A program made the translations under genes and the position numbers. Below are positions 1-13,400 of a stretch of DNA of 64,000 bases, one piece after another. The stretch is taken from the NCBI RefSeq assembly GCF_041381155.1, contig NC_091142.1:9171340-9235339 (forward strand), in the 5' to 3' direction. This DNA is from Argopecten irradians. Its lineage: Eukaryota > Mollusca > Bivalvia > Pectinida > Pectinidae. A model generated the notes under the pieces. It had not been told where the DNA came from. It made no database searches and saw only the letters and a list, made by a program, of their open reading frames with translations. Position 1 is the first letter of the stretch; each line of letters starts with the position of its first letter.

Positions 1-3000
1 GACATGACAGTATACAGTGACCTAGACAGTATACAGTGTTACACAGTAGGGACATAGACAGTATACAGTGTTACACAGTAGGGACATAGACAGTATACAG
101 TGTTACACAGTAGGGACCATAGACAGTATACAGTGTTACACAGTAGGGACATAGACAGTATACAGTGTTACACAGTAGGGACATAGACAGTATACAGTGT
201 TACACAGTAGGGACCTAGACAGTATACAGTGTTACACAGTAGGGACATAGACAGTATACAGTGTTACACAGTAGGGACATAGACAGTATACAGTGTTACA
301 CAGTAGGGACCTAGACAGTATACAGTGTTACACAGTAGGGACCTAGACAGTATACAGTGTTACACAGTAGGGACATAGACAGTATACAGTGTTACACAGT
401 AGGGACCTAGACAGTATACAGTGTTACACACAGTAGGGACCTAGACAGTATACAGTGTTACACAGTAGGGACATAGACAGTATACAGTGTTACACAGTAG
501 GGACATAGACAGTATACAGTGTTACACAGTAGGGACATAGACAGTATACAGTGTTACACAGTAGGGACATAGACAGTATACAGTGTTACACAGTAGGGAC
601 ATAGACAGTATACAGTGTTACACAGTAGGGACATAGACAGTATACAGTGTTACACAGTAGGGACATAGACAGTATACAGTGTTACACAGTAGGGACTAGA
701 CAGTATACAGTGTTACACAGTAGGGACATAGACAGTATACAGTGTTACACAGTAGGGACATAGACAGTATACAGTGTTACACAGTAGGGACCATAGACAG
801 TATACAGTGTTACACAGTAGGGACATAGACAGTATACAGTGTTACACAGTAGGGACATAGACAGTATACAGTGTTACACAGTAGGGACATAGACAGTATA
901 CAGTGTTACACAGTAGGGACATAGACAGTATACAGTGTTACACAGTAGGGACATAGACAGTATACAGTGTTACACAGTAGGGACATAGACAGTATACAGT
1001 GTTACACAGTAGGGACATAGACAGTATACAGTGTTACACAGTAGGGACATAGACAGTATACAGTGTTACACAGTAGGGACATAGACAGTATACAGTGTTA
1101 CACAGTAGGGACATAGACAGTATACAGTGTTACACAGTAGGGACATAGACAGTATACAGTGTTACACAGTAGGGACATAGACAGTATACAGTGTTACACA
1201 GTAGGGACATAGACAGTATACAGTGTTACACAGTAGGGACATAGACAGTATACAGTGTTACACAGTAGGGACTAGACAGTATACAGTGTTACACAGTAGG
1301 GACTAGACAGTATACAGTGTTACACAGTAGGGACCTAGACAGTATACAGTGTTACACAGTAGGGACATAGACAGTATACAGTGTTACACAGTAGGGACAT
1401 AGACAGTATACAGTGTTACACGTAGGGACAGTAGGGACAGTAGGACAGACATACAGTGTTACACAGTAGGGACCTAGACAGTATACAGTGTTACACAGTA
1501 GGGACATAGACAGTATACAGTGTTACACAGTAGGGACATAGACAGTATACAGTGTTACACAGTAGGGACATAGACAGTATACAGTGTTACACAGTAGGGA
1601 CATAGACAGTATACAGTGTTACACAGTAGGGACATAGACAGTATACAGTGTTACACAGTAGGGACCTAGACAGTATACAGTGTTACACAGTAGGGACATA
1701 GACAGTATACAGTGTTACACAGTAGGGACATAGACAGTATACAGTGTTACACAGTAGGGACCTAGACAGTATACAGTGTTACACAGTAGGGACATAGACA
1801 GTATACAGTGTTACACAGTAGGGACCTAGACAGTATACAGTGTTACACAGTAGGGACCTAGACAGTATACAGTGTTACACAGTAGGGACCATAGACAGTA
1901 TACAGTGTTACACAGTAGGGACATAGACAGTATACAGTGTTACACAGTAGGGACCTAGACAGTATACAGTGTTACACAGTAGGGACATAGACAGTATACA
2001 GTGTTACACAGTAGGGACCTAGACAGTATACAGTGTTACACAGTAGGGACCTAGACAGTATACAGTGTTACACAGTAGGGACATAGACAGTATACAGTGT
2101 TACACAGTAGGGACATAGACAGTATACAGTGTTACACAGTAGGGACCTAGACAGTATACAGTGTTACACAGTAGGGACCTAGACAGTATACAGTGTTACA
2201 CAGTAGGGACATAGACAGTATACAGTGTTACACAGTAGGGACATAGACAGTATACAGTGTTACACAGTAGGGACATAGACAGTATACAGTGTTACACAGT
2301 AGGGACCTAGACAGTATACAGTGTTACACAGTAGGGACATAGACAGTATACAGTGTTACACAGTAGGGACCTAGACAGTATACAGTGTTACACAGTAGGG
2401 ACATAGACAGTATACAGTGTTACACAGTAGGGACATAGACAGTATACAGTGTTACACAGTAGGGACATAGACAGTATACAGTGTTACACAGTAGGGACAT
2501 AGACAGTATACAGTGTTACACAGTAGGGACCTAGACAGTATACAGTGTTACACAGTAGGGACATAGACAGTATACAGTGTTACACAGTAGGGACCTAGAC
2601 AGTATACAGTGTTACACAGTAGGGACCTAGACAGTATACAGTGTTACACAGTAGGGACATAGACAGTATACAGTGTTACACAGTAGGGACATAGACAGTA
2701 TACAGTGTTACACAGTAGGGACTAGACAGTTACAGTGTTACACAGTAGGGACATAGACAGTATACAGTGTTACACAGTAGGGACATAGACAGTATACAGT
2801 AGTGTTACACAGTAGGGACATAGACAGTATACAGTGTTACACAGTAGGGACATAGACAGTATACAGTGTTACACAGTAGGGACCTAGACAGTATACAGTG
2901 TTACACAGTAGGGACCTAGACAGTATACAGTGTTACACAGTAGGGACATAGACAGTATACAGTGTTACACAGTAGGGACCTAGACAGTATACAGTGTTAC

Positions 3001-4123
3001 ACAGTAGGGACCTAGACAGTATACAGTGTTACACAGTAGGGACATAGACAGTATACAGTGTTACACAGTAGGGACATAGACAGTATACAGTGTTACACAG
3101 TAGGGACCTAGACAGTATACAGTGTTACACAGTAGGGACTAGACAGTATACAGTGTTACACAGTAGGGACATAGACAGTATACAGTGTTACACAGTAGGG
3201 ACATAGACAGTATACAGTGGTACACAGTAGGGACATAGACAGTATACAGTGTTACACAGTAGGGACCTAGACAGTATACAGTGTTACACAGTAGGGACAT
3301 AGACAGTATACAGTGTTACACAGTAGGGACATAGACAGTATACAGTGTTACACAGTAGGGACTAGACAGTATACAGTGTTACACAGTAGGGACATAGACA
3401 GTATACAGTGTTACACAGTAGGGACATAGACAGTATACAGTGTTACACAGTAGGGACATAGACAGTATACAGTGTTACACAGTAGGGACATAGACAGTAT
3501 ACAGTGTTACACAGTAGGGACCTAGACAGTATACAGTGTTACACAGTAGGGACATAGACAGTATACAGTGTTACACAGTAGGGACCTAGACAGTATACAG
3601 TGTTACACAGTAGGGACCTAGACAGTATACAGTGTTACACAGTAGGGACATAGACAGTATACAGTGTTACACAGTAGGGACCTAGACAGTATACAGTGTT
3701 ACACAGTAGGGACCTAGACAGTATACAGTGTTACACAGTAGGGACATAGACAGTATACAGTGTTTACACAGTAGGGACCTAGACAGTATACAGTGTATAC
3801 ATTAACAGTAGGGACATAGACAGTATACAGTGTTACACAGTAGGGACCTAGACAGTATACAGTGTTACACAGTAGGGACATAGACAGTATACAGTGTTAC
3901 ACAGTAGGGACATAGACAGTATACAGTGTTACACAGTAGGGACTAGACAGTATACAGTGTTACACAGTAGGGACATAGACAGTATACAGTGTTACACAGT
4001 AGGGACATAGACAGTATACAGTTTTACACAGTAGGGACTAGACAGTATACAGTGTTACACAGTAGGGACATAGACAGTATACAGTGTTACACAGTAGGGA
4101 CATAGACAGTATACAGTGTTACA
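1..4123. repeat. 32-bp minisatellite array
   Basis: About 128 head-to-tail units (array length divided by unit length). The core is CAGTATACAGTGTTACACAG followed by TAGGGAC and a variable joint. The joint occurs as ATAG or CTAG (32-bp units), CATAG (33 bp) or TAG (31 bp), so units can be typed by it. Local damage is visible at about 1421-1450, 2722-2740, 2795-2805 and 3785-3805. The array starts at the window edge, so its full length is unknown. It has no spacers and no reading frame. Because gene 1 enters the window in mid-protein at 4381, the array probably lies in an intron of that gene. Confidence 0.97.
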
Positions 4124-4380
4124 AACATCATTTTATCTCGTCCTGCTGCATCCCACTTTGTTATAAGGCAATCATCAATCTCATTTCTTAAGACTGGCCG
4201 GCCCTCAATAATTATAATTATTTTTGATCCTTAGACATGAGGCTTATACCAGCTGCTCGTAATTCTGCACAGCTTCCTCTTAGAATGCATTGAAAGAATC
4301 TGATTTAGAAACTTTGAATAATACATGAATTGATTACATGTTTATTTGATTAATATGTGCTCTCTACTCATTTTTTTCAG
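4124..4380 (+). other. Intron segment before the first visible exon
   Basis: AT-rich, non-repetitive sequence ending in a polypyrimidine tract and CAG acceptor at 4371-4380. I see no further exon in it. Confidence 0.6.
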
Positions 4381-4417
4381 AAACTCACATTTTAAGACCA
4401 TCTCCATATTTCCAAAG
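4381..4417 (+). CDS. Gene 1 exon 1 (first visible)
   Basis: Acceptor TTTTTTTCAG, donor AAAG/GTATGG. Enters with two bases of a split codon and leaves with AG of a Ser codon. Encodes the THILRPSPYFQ stretch, which matches the ESYILIPVEEHFQ region remembered from vertebrate ANKRD27. Confidence 0.75.
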
Positions 4418-7400
4418 GTATGGTACTAACTGAGATACTGGTTCCTGGTTTATCATCTTGATGTAGCCATGTATGATTTGAAAAAATATGTGAAAGTTAT
4501 GGGTTTTTTTATACATTTTGTATGATATTAATTAATATTAAATGATTAATATTCTGTTAATTAATGTTTCTTTTACTGTTAACCAACTTATTTTGTTATG
4601 CAGTTAAATTTCACATTTTTCATGGGTGATTAAAAAATCATAGAAATATTTTGCCACCAAAACATTTCAAATACAGGTTAAGTAGACACAAATAGGTCTA
4701 AGAGAGTAATCAATTAAATCAGTGGGAAAATTGTGAGGCGTGAAAACACAATATTAAGTTGCTGTAAAAGTAAGTTAGTTTACAGAACATATTATGCTAT
4801 TAAGAAGTTTCACTAAACAAACCATACTGGATGAATGAAATGTAAGGATCATAATGAGAAGGTATATATATGTTTTTTTTCTGTGTTACAGTGAATTCCT
4901 CACACTCAAATCCAGTGAAAAGATCGTCCATCTTGAAGAAAGTGGAAAGGAACTTCGAACAGGAGATGGCAAGTCATTTTTGTAGGGTTGTACAGTCATT
5001 GTATAAATAACGACCTTGACCTTCATTCAAAGTCATATGTGTCAAATAGGCTAAAATCTTATTAGAACTTTTGTTAGAAACTAAGAGACCTGATATTGGG
5101 CCTTTTTCAAGATCTCAGAGGTCAAATACTTAAAGATGAAGATCTTTAAATACCTAGATTATTCAGAAATTGGGTTGTAGCATGCTGGACGAAGCATTTT
5201 AAATTTGGTAATTAGAATGACCTTGACCTACTTGCTGAAAATAAGAAAAAATAAAACTAACAATTTCATTTTGAAAATTACTTTTATTATATAGTCAGGT
5301 GACCGTTAAGGCCCGTTGGGCCTCTTTTTTTTCAGGATTTACGTGCCCATGTACTGTGAAAATTCTGACAGAAGAGTTGGGCTACAATAAGGTAAGATGT
5401 ATAGTCAAACCTGTCTATAAAGACCACCCAAGAGTCAAACCTGTATATAAAGACCACCCCACAGTCCAAGAAGAGATGGTCTTTATATTCATTTGGTCTT
5501 TATAACACAGGTCAAATTGTGTTGAATTTGACAATTTAGGACCCTGTAAAGAGGTCTTATTACGCAGGCGGGCTTCATACAGAGGTGGTTCATAAGGAAG
5601 GTTTGACTATTTTACATAATACATGTAGTGTTAATACTCAGTTTAATAGAATACTGTTAACGTGGACATTTTTGGAAGTGTTGATTTTACAATTATTCAT
5701 GTTAATTTGTGCTAATTTGAAAAGAAAAGAAAAATCATTAAGAGTTGTCTCCCTTGAATTTTACTTGGTTCAGATTCTGACCTGTTTATCATTGACTAGC
5801 TATTAGATGATACCTATTATCATATATTGATCTGTTAGACACACAATTTTCATTAAATCCCAACTATCATGTACAGCGTATATGTAATTGAATACTCCTC
5901 AATACCGATCATATTTTCATGCTAACCTGCCATGCAATGGCCGGTGAACAACTGTCTGTCATGCTGTCAAACTTTTGTTTTTTTAAAAGTATTAGATATT
6001 TTTGAAGTGTGTAAACATCAACCTTTTTGTTCAACAACTAGAGTGTGGTATCAATTTTAGCTGTTCAAGAGGTTATGTCGTGCAAAGTCATAATTACTGT
6101 ATTTTCAGCTTACTTATTTTAAGACAGCCTTTAAGTGCCACTACGTATACCTTTCCGAAACGGCTTTTAATTTTTAAAATAGGAATGTAAAACGAGATCA
6201 ATAATTTTGTAGAGTCGCAGAAGTTATTAACTATACGTTTACTAGCACACTTATCATCACCTTCAGAACTATTTAATTAGAATAAATAAAATGTTAATTT
6301 TCATAACGCGGGTCTTTTTATGTTTCCCGTCGTCGTCCTAAATGCCGCGCGGTAGTTGAATATCACTGCGCCAGACGACAAAACAGCGAAATGAATCTTC
6401 ACTGTTATCGTACATTAGACAGGAAATCTTGCATATTTTTGGTGTTGTAACCTCATCTTAAGCCATCGATATATATCTTCTTTTGTTATTAATGTTTTTT
6501 AAGAAACCTATAAATTTTGCTCCGGAAAGGTAGTTATTTTAAGACAGCCTTTAAGTGAAAATAAAAAAAAATGTAAATTATCATTTATAAACGCTGATTT
6601 AAAATGTGCAATTCTGTAGTTCAGTAGCTGCTGAGAAATAAACTTTGCAAAAGTTAGTGCTGTACATGAATGTTTCAAAGATAGTGTAAAAAGTACAAAA
6701 ATAAAACTACCACTAAAATAAGTATTTTAACAGTATATGAAGTTCCAAGATTCAATCTGGATCACATGACAATTTTTTTCATGTATACATATATATATAT
6801 GTATATATACTGTATAAACTGAAAAAAAGCTAGTTTCAAACCAGTAGAAAATCAGGTGTTATAATATGGCATTTTGTTTTTATTTTTCAAAACCAGGACT
6901 ATAAGCCATTCAAAATCTTGGTGATAGAAAAACCGCTAGACATTTTCAATCCAGTGACATCTTCACAGGTAAGATTAATGTCTTCACAGGTAAGATTCAT
7001 TTCTTCACAGGTTAGATTTATTTATTCACATGTAAGATTATTTTCTTCGCAGATTAGATTCATTTTTTCACAGGCTAGATTTATTTCTTAACTATAGTCA
7101 AGAAACACAAGTAGTCATAACTGGGTTTTTTTTCTCTATATATTCTATGCATGCAATTATTTTCTTTGAATTTTCCTAATCTCATCTATGGATGGATTTT
7201 AACCAAATATGACATACTTATATATGTAGGACATTGTCTACACTTTGAGCATATTTTTTCATTTCATATCCTTCTTTGTTCTATCCAAAATTGCAACAGA
7301 AAAGTTTTGCTTGTGAGATATGTTTTTCTCAAAAAGAACATAATGGAAAATTGTGTAAATATTGTAAGCTGAAAGCATTAACAATTTTCTACAACCTTTG

Positions 7401-10400
7401 ATTAAAATTCATCAATAGATGAAATCAGGAAAATTTAGAAGAAAAAAAAAGTAAAAATACAAAGAATATGTAGAAAAAACAGTAATGAATACCTTTGTTC
7501 CTCGACTGTAAGTCAAATTGCTGTTCAGACATTTTTTATTCCCACCATGAGCTCCATTTAATATGTAAACATAGGTTGAATTACCTCCCTTTAAGAGTCT
7601 GTACCATATGTTTACAACCGATTAAATATGATATACAAAAGTGCGTACATAACAAGTGAAAATAATTACTTTTCAAATACAGCTGAAATTTAATACAGTA
7701 TGTTGTAATGCATGGGACCATTGAAAATATTTCAATTAATCTGAAATTTGACGCAAATTGTCAAAATTATGTTTGATTGGTGATTGATTGATGGGGCTTA
7801 ACGTTCTTGTTCCGGTTATAACCGAGCCTAGGACACCTAAAAATTGTGATTGACTTTCCTGTTTTCATTATATGTTTTAATTATGGCAATGAATTTTGTT
7901 TAACAAATTTTTGCATACACATCCTTAATAAATATCATAATTAATTGTTATCTAAGACATGCTACTAATATAAGTACAGATAATATTAACTCATTCACCC
8001 CTGAAATTACAAAATGGACTAATCCAATCTTTGAACTAGAAGAACTTGAAAAGGTCTTCATGGGTAAATTTTTTAAAACAAAAGATAAAGGGAGATAATT
8101 CAAACTCTATTGTTGACAGCATGTTATTGTTGACACTCTGCAAATGATATTGAAATATCAATGCAAGTGTGTGCTCTTCATTCCAGACGAGAGTTAGAAC
8201 AGGAAGTGAGAGGATTTCAGAAAAAGATGCTGTGTTGTCTGTGTCGGAGTAAGTGATTTATTTACAGAAGTAACAAATGAAAATCAAATTGAATATAATG
8301 ATAAAACAATGAACCCAACCATTGAAGGGTATCAGGAACTACAACAAACAATAGAGTATTTTTTAATGTGCAGAATGACTCCAATATAATTCTTTCCACA
8401 TTTTTTTTTATTCAGATGCCGTGAGATTTTATCAGAAGAGTATGGCCAGGTGAGATTAACTTTATCACAATAATTATGGCCAGCTGGGATTAACTTTATT
8501 TCAATAATTATGCCAGGTTAGACTAACTTAATCCACAATAATTATGGACACACTAAAAAATAAAATCAAAGTGATTAATTCATTCTTCTACTTTTTTTAG
8601 TTAATTGGTAAAATAATAAATAATAAATGATAGATTGTGTCCTGTACTGCTTCGATCACATTTATATGCTGTAAAATAAATTTTCAACATCTCTGTGACC
8701 CTGGTAATCAGTAAATATTTACTGTTTGATGAATGAACATGTGTACAGGTGATGAAGATCTTTGTGTACAATATCTTTCAAGCTGCCAAAATGTCATAGG
8801 GAAGTAGCCCAGCAGACCGCCTGTCATATTCCAGCCATGTGCATGTTTAGTTGAGGAAGATAAAATATGCTTAAATATCTGCAAATTCAGTACCAAAATT
8901 TACTAGAATGCAGGAAATTGCATCTAGGAATTGAAAATCCCTGTACCTCTTACATAATATAATGCTCGCACCTTCAGCACACGTGTCTGTTGGTCCCCAT
9001 AACATAATTAGGGCTTCCAAGGATAACAGCATGATATCCCTATGATTTGCTGTGAAGAAGATTTTAATGAACTTTTGTACAGGCGATGAAGACTTTAAAG
9101 AACAATGAACTTTTTTTTCTACAGGTGATGAAGACTTTTAAAGAACATTGAACTTTTTTTCTACAGGTGATGAAGACTTTAGACGACAGTATACGAGTGT
9201 TTGAGGCTAATTATATGATCCTAACAGAGTATATGGACGATGCTTGTCGGCGCCTCCAGGAAATAAGCCACGCGGCAGTAGAGGTATGATAATTAGTGAT
9301 CTATGTGAGGGAACAAATGGATGTATCTCTTTAAAGATAGGTCACTGCAGCCTTATTTTCAATGACCTCTTTAGAATAGGTAAAAAAAATTACATTAGTA
9401 CTTGAATTTATTTTGCTGTTCCATTTAATTTTTATGTATTACAGAGAGTTATCTTCCTTGCAGGTAGGTATTGATTGTGATGTCATTACTGTGTGAGCAC
9501 AAACTACATGTACGTCGTTTACTCTGAAAAGTATGATGTTACACTCAACATATATGACGTCACAATCAATACCTACCAGCAAGGGTAGATCTATAGCTCT
9601 GTAATATGCAAATGCAAAAAATGGTATTTGGATATCTCAATTAAAAAAAATGATTTCTTGTGTCTCACTTTGTAACAGAAATGTCTTAAATGTGGAAAGA
9701 GACAGCAGAAAGGAAAGTCACATCTGAGCAGGGAAGAGTTGGATACCGTCATAGAAAGGTTGGTTTGTTGTTTGAGGTGTATTAGCTGGTTTCTTTATCC
9801 AGACATCCTCAATACTCCAAGGGTTACTATCAATTACCAATCACATGCCAGAGAGAGCGACACCCAACTTCAAAGCAACACAGTCAACCACAGTGTACCA
9901 TTATACAATTCTTTTGATGAACATCAAAGGACCAAATAACCTGTGTTGTCTCCAGTTTTACTTTGAGATAGTCCAGGGGTGGATATAGCGTCAGTGATAG
10001 TAACCCCTTGAGTATCGAGGATGTCATCCTGAAGTCAATTAACCACATAAGCACAGACCAGTAGGATTACAAGCTTTAGACACTATAATGTGGTGACTGC
10101 ATTGTATCGTTGACCCCTGAAAATTCATAATGAATTCTTCCAGACTTTAAATTGAAAGAATTCAAATGTGTCTTCAGGGGTGATTGAGTGAAGATTAGGT
10201 TTCAAGTGATTATGACACAAAAATTCTGCACAATAGATGGTGTGGCACGAGGAAAAATTTTCATTAAAAATTATGCATAAGGTTATTAACATTACAATGT
10301 GTGTACATCCAAACCTGTCTATAATGACCACACAAAGGACTGAGACAATGGTCTTTATAGCCAGGTGGTCTTTATAGTCAGGTGGTCTTTATACACAGGT

Positions 10401-13400
10401 GGTCTTTATAGCCAGGTGGTCTTTATACACAGGTCACATTGTGTTGAAATGGTCATTTGTGACCCTAAGAAAGCGGTCTTATTAAGCAGGTGGTCTTTAT
10501 ACAGAGGTGGTCGCTAAGGCAGGTTTTGCTATATTTGCCAGTTTGTGATTTCACAAAGATAGTATTAAATAGGGGAACTATATGAAAAAATATCAAGTGC
10601 TTAACTTGAAGTTTACCTGAAAATGACATCAAAAGTGACCAGAAAACAAGGTCAATTTCACAAAAAAAGTACATCTAATAAATTTCAATTTCAGGTAAAT
10701 TCAGCTTAAATTGACCCATAAAATTTTCAAGTAAATTCATGGAGTTCAATTCTTTTTCACCTGAATGTACCACAACTTTTGATTTTTCATGTTAATGGAC
10801 ATTTTTGGGCTTAAATGTAAAATTTAATCTGAATTTGACCAAAAACCTGAAGATAATTTGCCTGTGTACATATTTTTCCCAATCCCATTATTTGACGTCG
10901 TTTCCTTCAAGAGATGAAAAGAATTACACCTTGTGTTCTGCATCACATGTGTTTAAACTCATTCACCCCTTAGGACATATTTAGACTCTCCTAAATCAAG
11001 GACTAGAACAGTCCATTATGAAATAAAAGGGGTCAATGTATTGTAACTTTTTTTTTCTGTAGTTACGTGGTTGGGAGTGTCCACACAAAGTTATTCTGTG
11101 CCATTCGTGACAAATTAACGACCGATGACGAGTGTTTGTTGCAGAAATGTAAACAACTAGAAGGTGTGACCCCGGACAAGTTGAAGGTCAGACGTGACTT
11201 TACCTGTCCCTTACCAGCAGCTGTAAGTACCCAAGCTAAGGGCCACTTAAAGGAATGCTGAATGGAATTATTTTCAAAAACCTCCATTACCACGATGAAA
11301 ACAAATTAAAGGGATAATTTTAGAGAGTTCAGTGAAAATTATTTGAGAGTGCATTGAAAGTTATGTTTTGGTAATAAACTGGTTCTAAATAATGGAGTAA
11401 TTGCTATCACTGTGACCTGCCGGCAAATGTCTACTGTATCAAGTTTCTGCAATGTGAGGAATTGCTTGCTTGCTGCCATTACAAATTGGTGGTAGTGACA
11501 TCTTGTATGCTGAAACCAAACCTACACCTGTAGAGTAAAGCACTTTATGCCTGGCACTACTCAAATCACACTTATAGTACTGTAGGGTGTTTCCTATTTC
11601 AGATGCATGATGTTTGACTTTTTTTTTCTAATAATAATAAAAGACGTTTCCAAGAATCGTTTTCTATACCAGTCGTGAATCTTGCTTGGGTGTAGGCATA
11701 TCCATCCTCGATACTCCAGGGGATCTGATCACTTACGATCTCTACACCCCTGAACTATCCCGTTGTAAAAATGATGGCAGCACAGAGGAAAACCTCTGAA
11801 CCAACCACTGTGAGGACTGCAGCGACTTACTTTGAAGACTACAGAAAGAGGGAAGCCCAACTTCAAAGCCACACAGTCAATCACAGTGTATCGTTATATG
11901 GATCGACTCTTTTGATGTGCATGTACATCAAGCGACTTAATTGCCTGTTCTGTTCTATTGCCTCCAGTTTTACTATGAGATAGTCCAGGGTTGTAAAAAC
12001 GTAAGTGATCGGAACCCATTGAGTATCAAGGATGAGGTACATTGTACACATTGTACCTGCAAGATTATATAGCTGTATGATTAGGAATTTCTTAAATAGT
12101 TTCACTGAATAATCTCTTTAAAATAATTGCAATGGAAACATTCAGCCCGTATTTCTCATTTATTGTTAAGGCCGCTTAAATTTGTTATAACTCGACTTTG
12201 TAAAAAAAAGGTTAAATATTTGTTTTGATTCTAGGTTGTGGAGCTTGCTAATGTTGATGGATTGAAGACGCCTCTGGAGAAGCTACATTGTCTTAAGACA
12301 ACCATTGTACGTACCATTTGTAGAATGTTTTATTTATTAGATTAGTGAGCTTTAGCAATGGTGTCCATTGTCTGTCCTGTCAACATTTCTTTTAAATCAC
12401 AGAGTTCTGAATGGATTATAAACAAATCTGTCAAAAAACAAAAACAATTTCAGGGAAGATTTTATAAATATTGGCTCTGACTCCCAGGGACAGTAGGGGA
12501 GAGGCTGGTAGAGAGAAATTAGGCATAATTCTTTAAATTCCTTGAGGAAAACACACTTAACCTATTGCTTGGCTTAACAAACCAGATGAATACAAGTCCT
12601 CTGGGTCTCTTGTTAATAAGTAATGATTATAATATCATTTATTATGATATTCGATTTTAAACTAGATAATTGATATATCCAATTTAAACGGTAATAATAT
12701 TTTTTTCAGGATTGTATAACAGATACAATAATGTCACATGTGATTGATACCCACAACAGTTCCGTGTCACTGTCACCCTCACAAGGTAGGTACAAGTCTG
12801 CCCTCACAACGTAGGTACAAGTCTGCCCTCACAACATAGGTACAAGTCTGCCTTCACAAGGTAGGTACAAGTCTGTCCTCACAAGGCAGGTACAAGTCTG
12901 CCCTCACAACGTAGGTACAAGTCTGCCCTCACAACGTAGGTACAAGTCTGCCCTCACAACGTAGGTACAAGTCTGCCCTCACAAGGTAGGTACAAGTCTG
13001 CCCTCACAAGGTAGGTACAAGTCTGCCCTCACAACGTAGGTACAAGTCTGCCCTCACAACGTAGGTACAAGTCTGCCCTCACAAGGTAGGTACAAGTCTG
13101 CCCTCACAACGTAGGTTCAAGTCTGCCCTCACAAGGCAGGTACAGGTCTGCCCTCACAAGGCAGGTACAAGTCTGCCCTCACAAGGCAGGTACAAGTCTG
13201 CCCTCACAATGTAGGTACAAGTCTGCCCTCACATAGCAGGTACAAGTCTGCCCTCACAAGGCAGGTACAAGTCTGCCTTCACAAGGCAGGTACAAGTCTG
13301 CCCTCACAACATAGGTACAAGTCTGCCCTCACAAGGTAGGTACAAGTCTGCCCTCACAACATAGGTACAAGTCTGCCCTCACAACATAGGTACAAGTCTG

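Noticed and set aside
1-4123. CRISPR-like array
   Set aside because: Units are contiguous with no unique spacers, and the surrounding genes are eukaryotic.
9125-9160. Use of the second acceptor for exon 7
   Set aside because: Reads GTGATGAAGACTTTTAAAGA and then hits TGA within nine codons.
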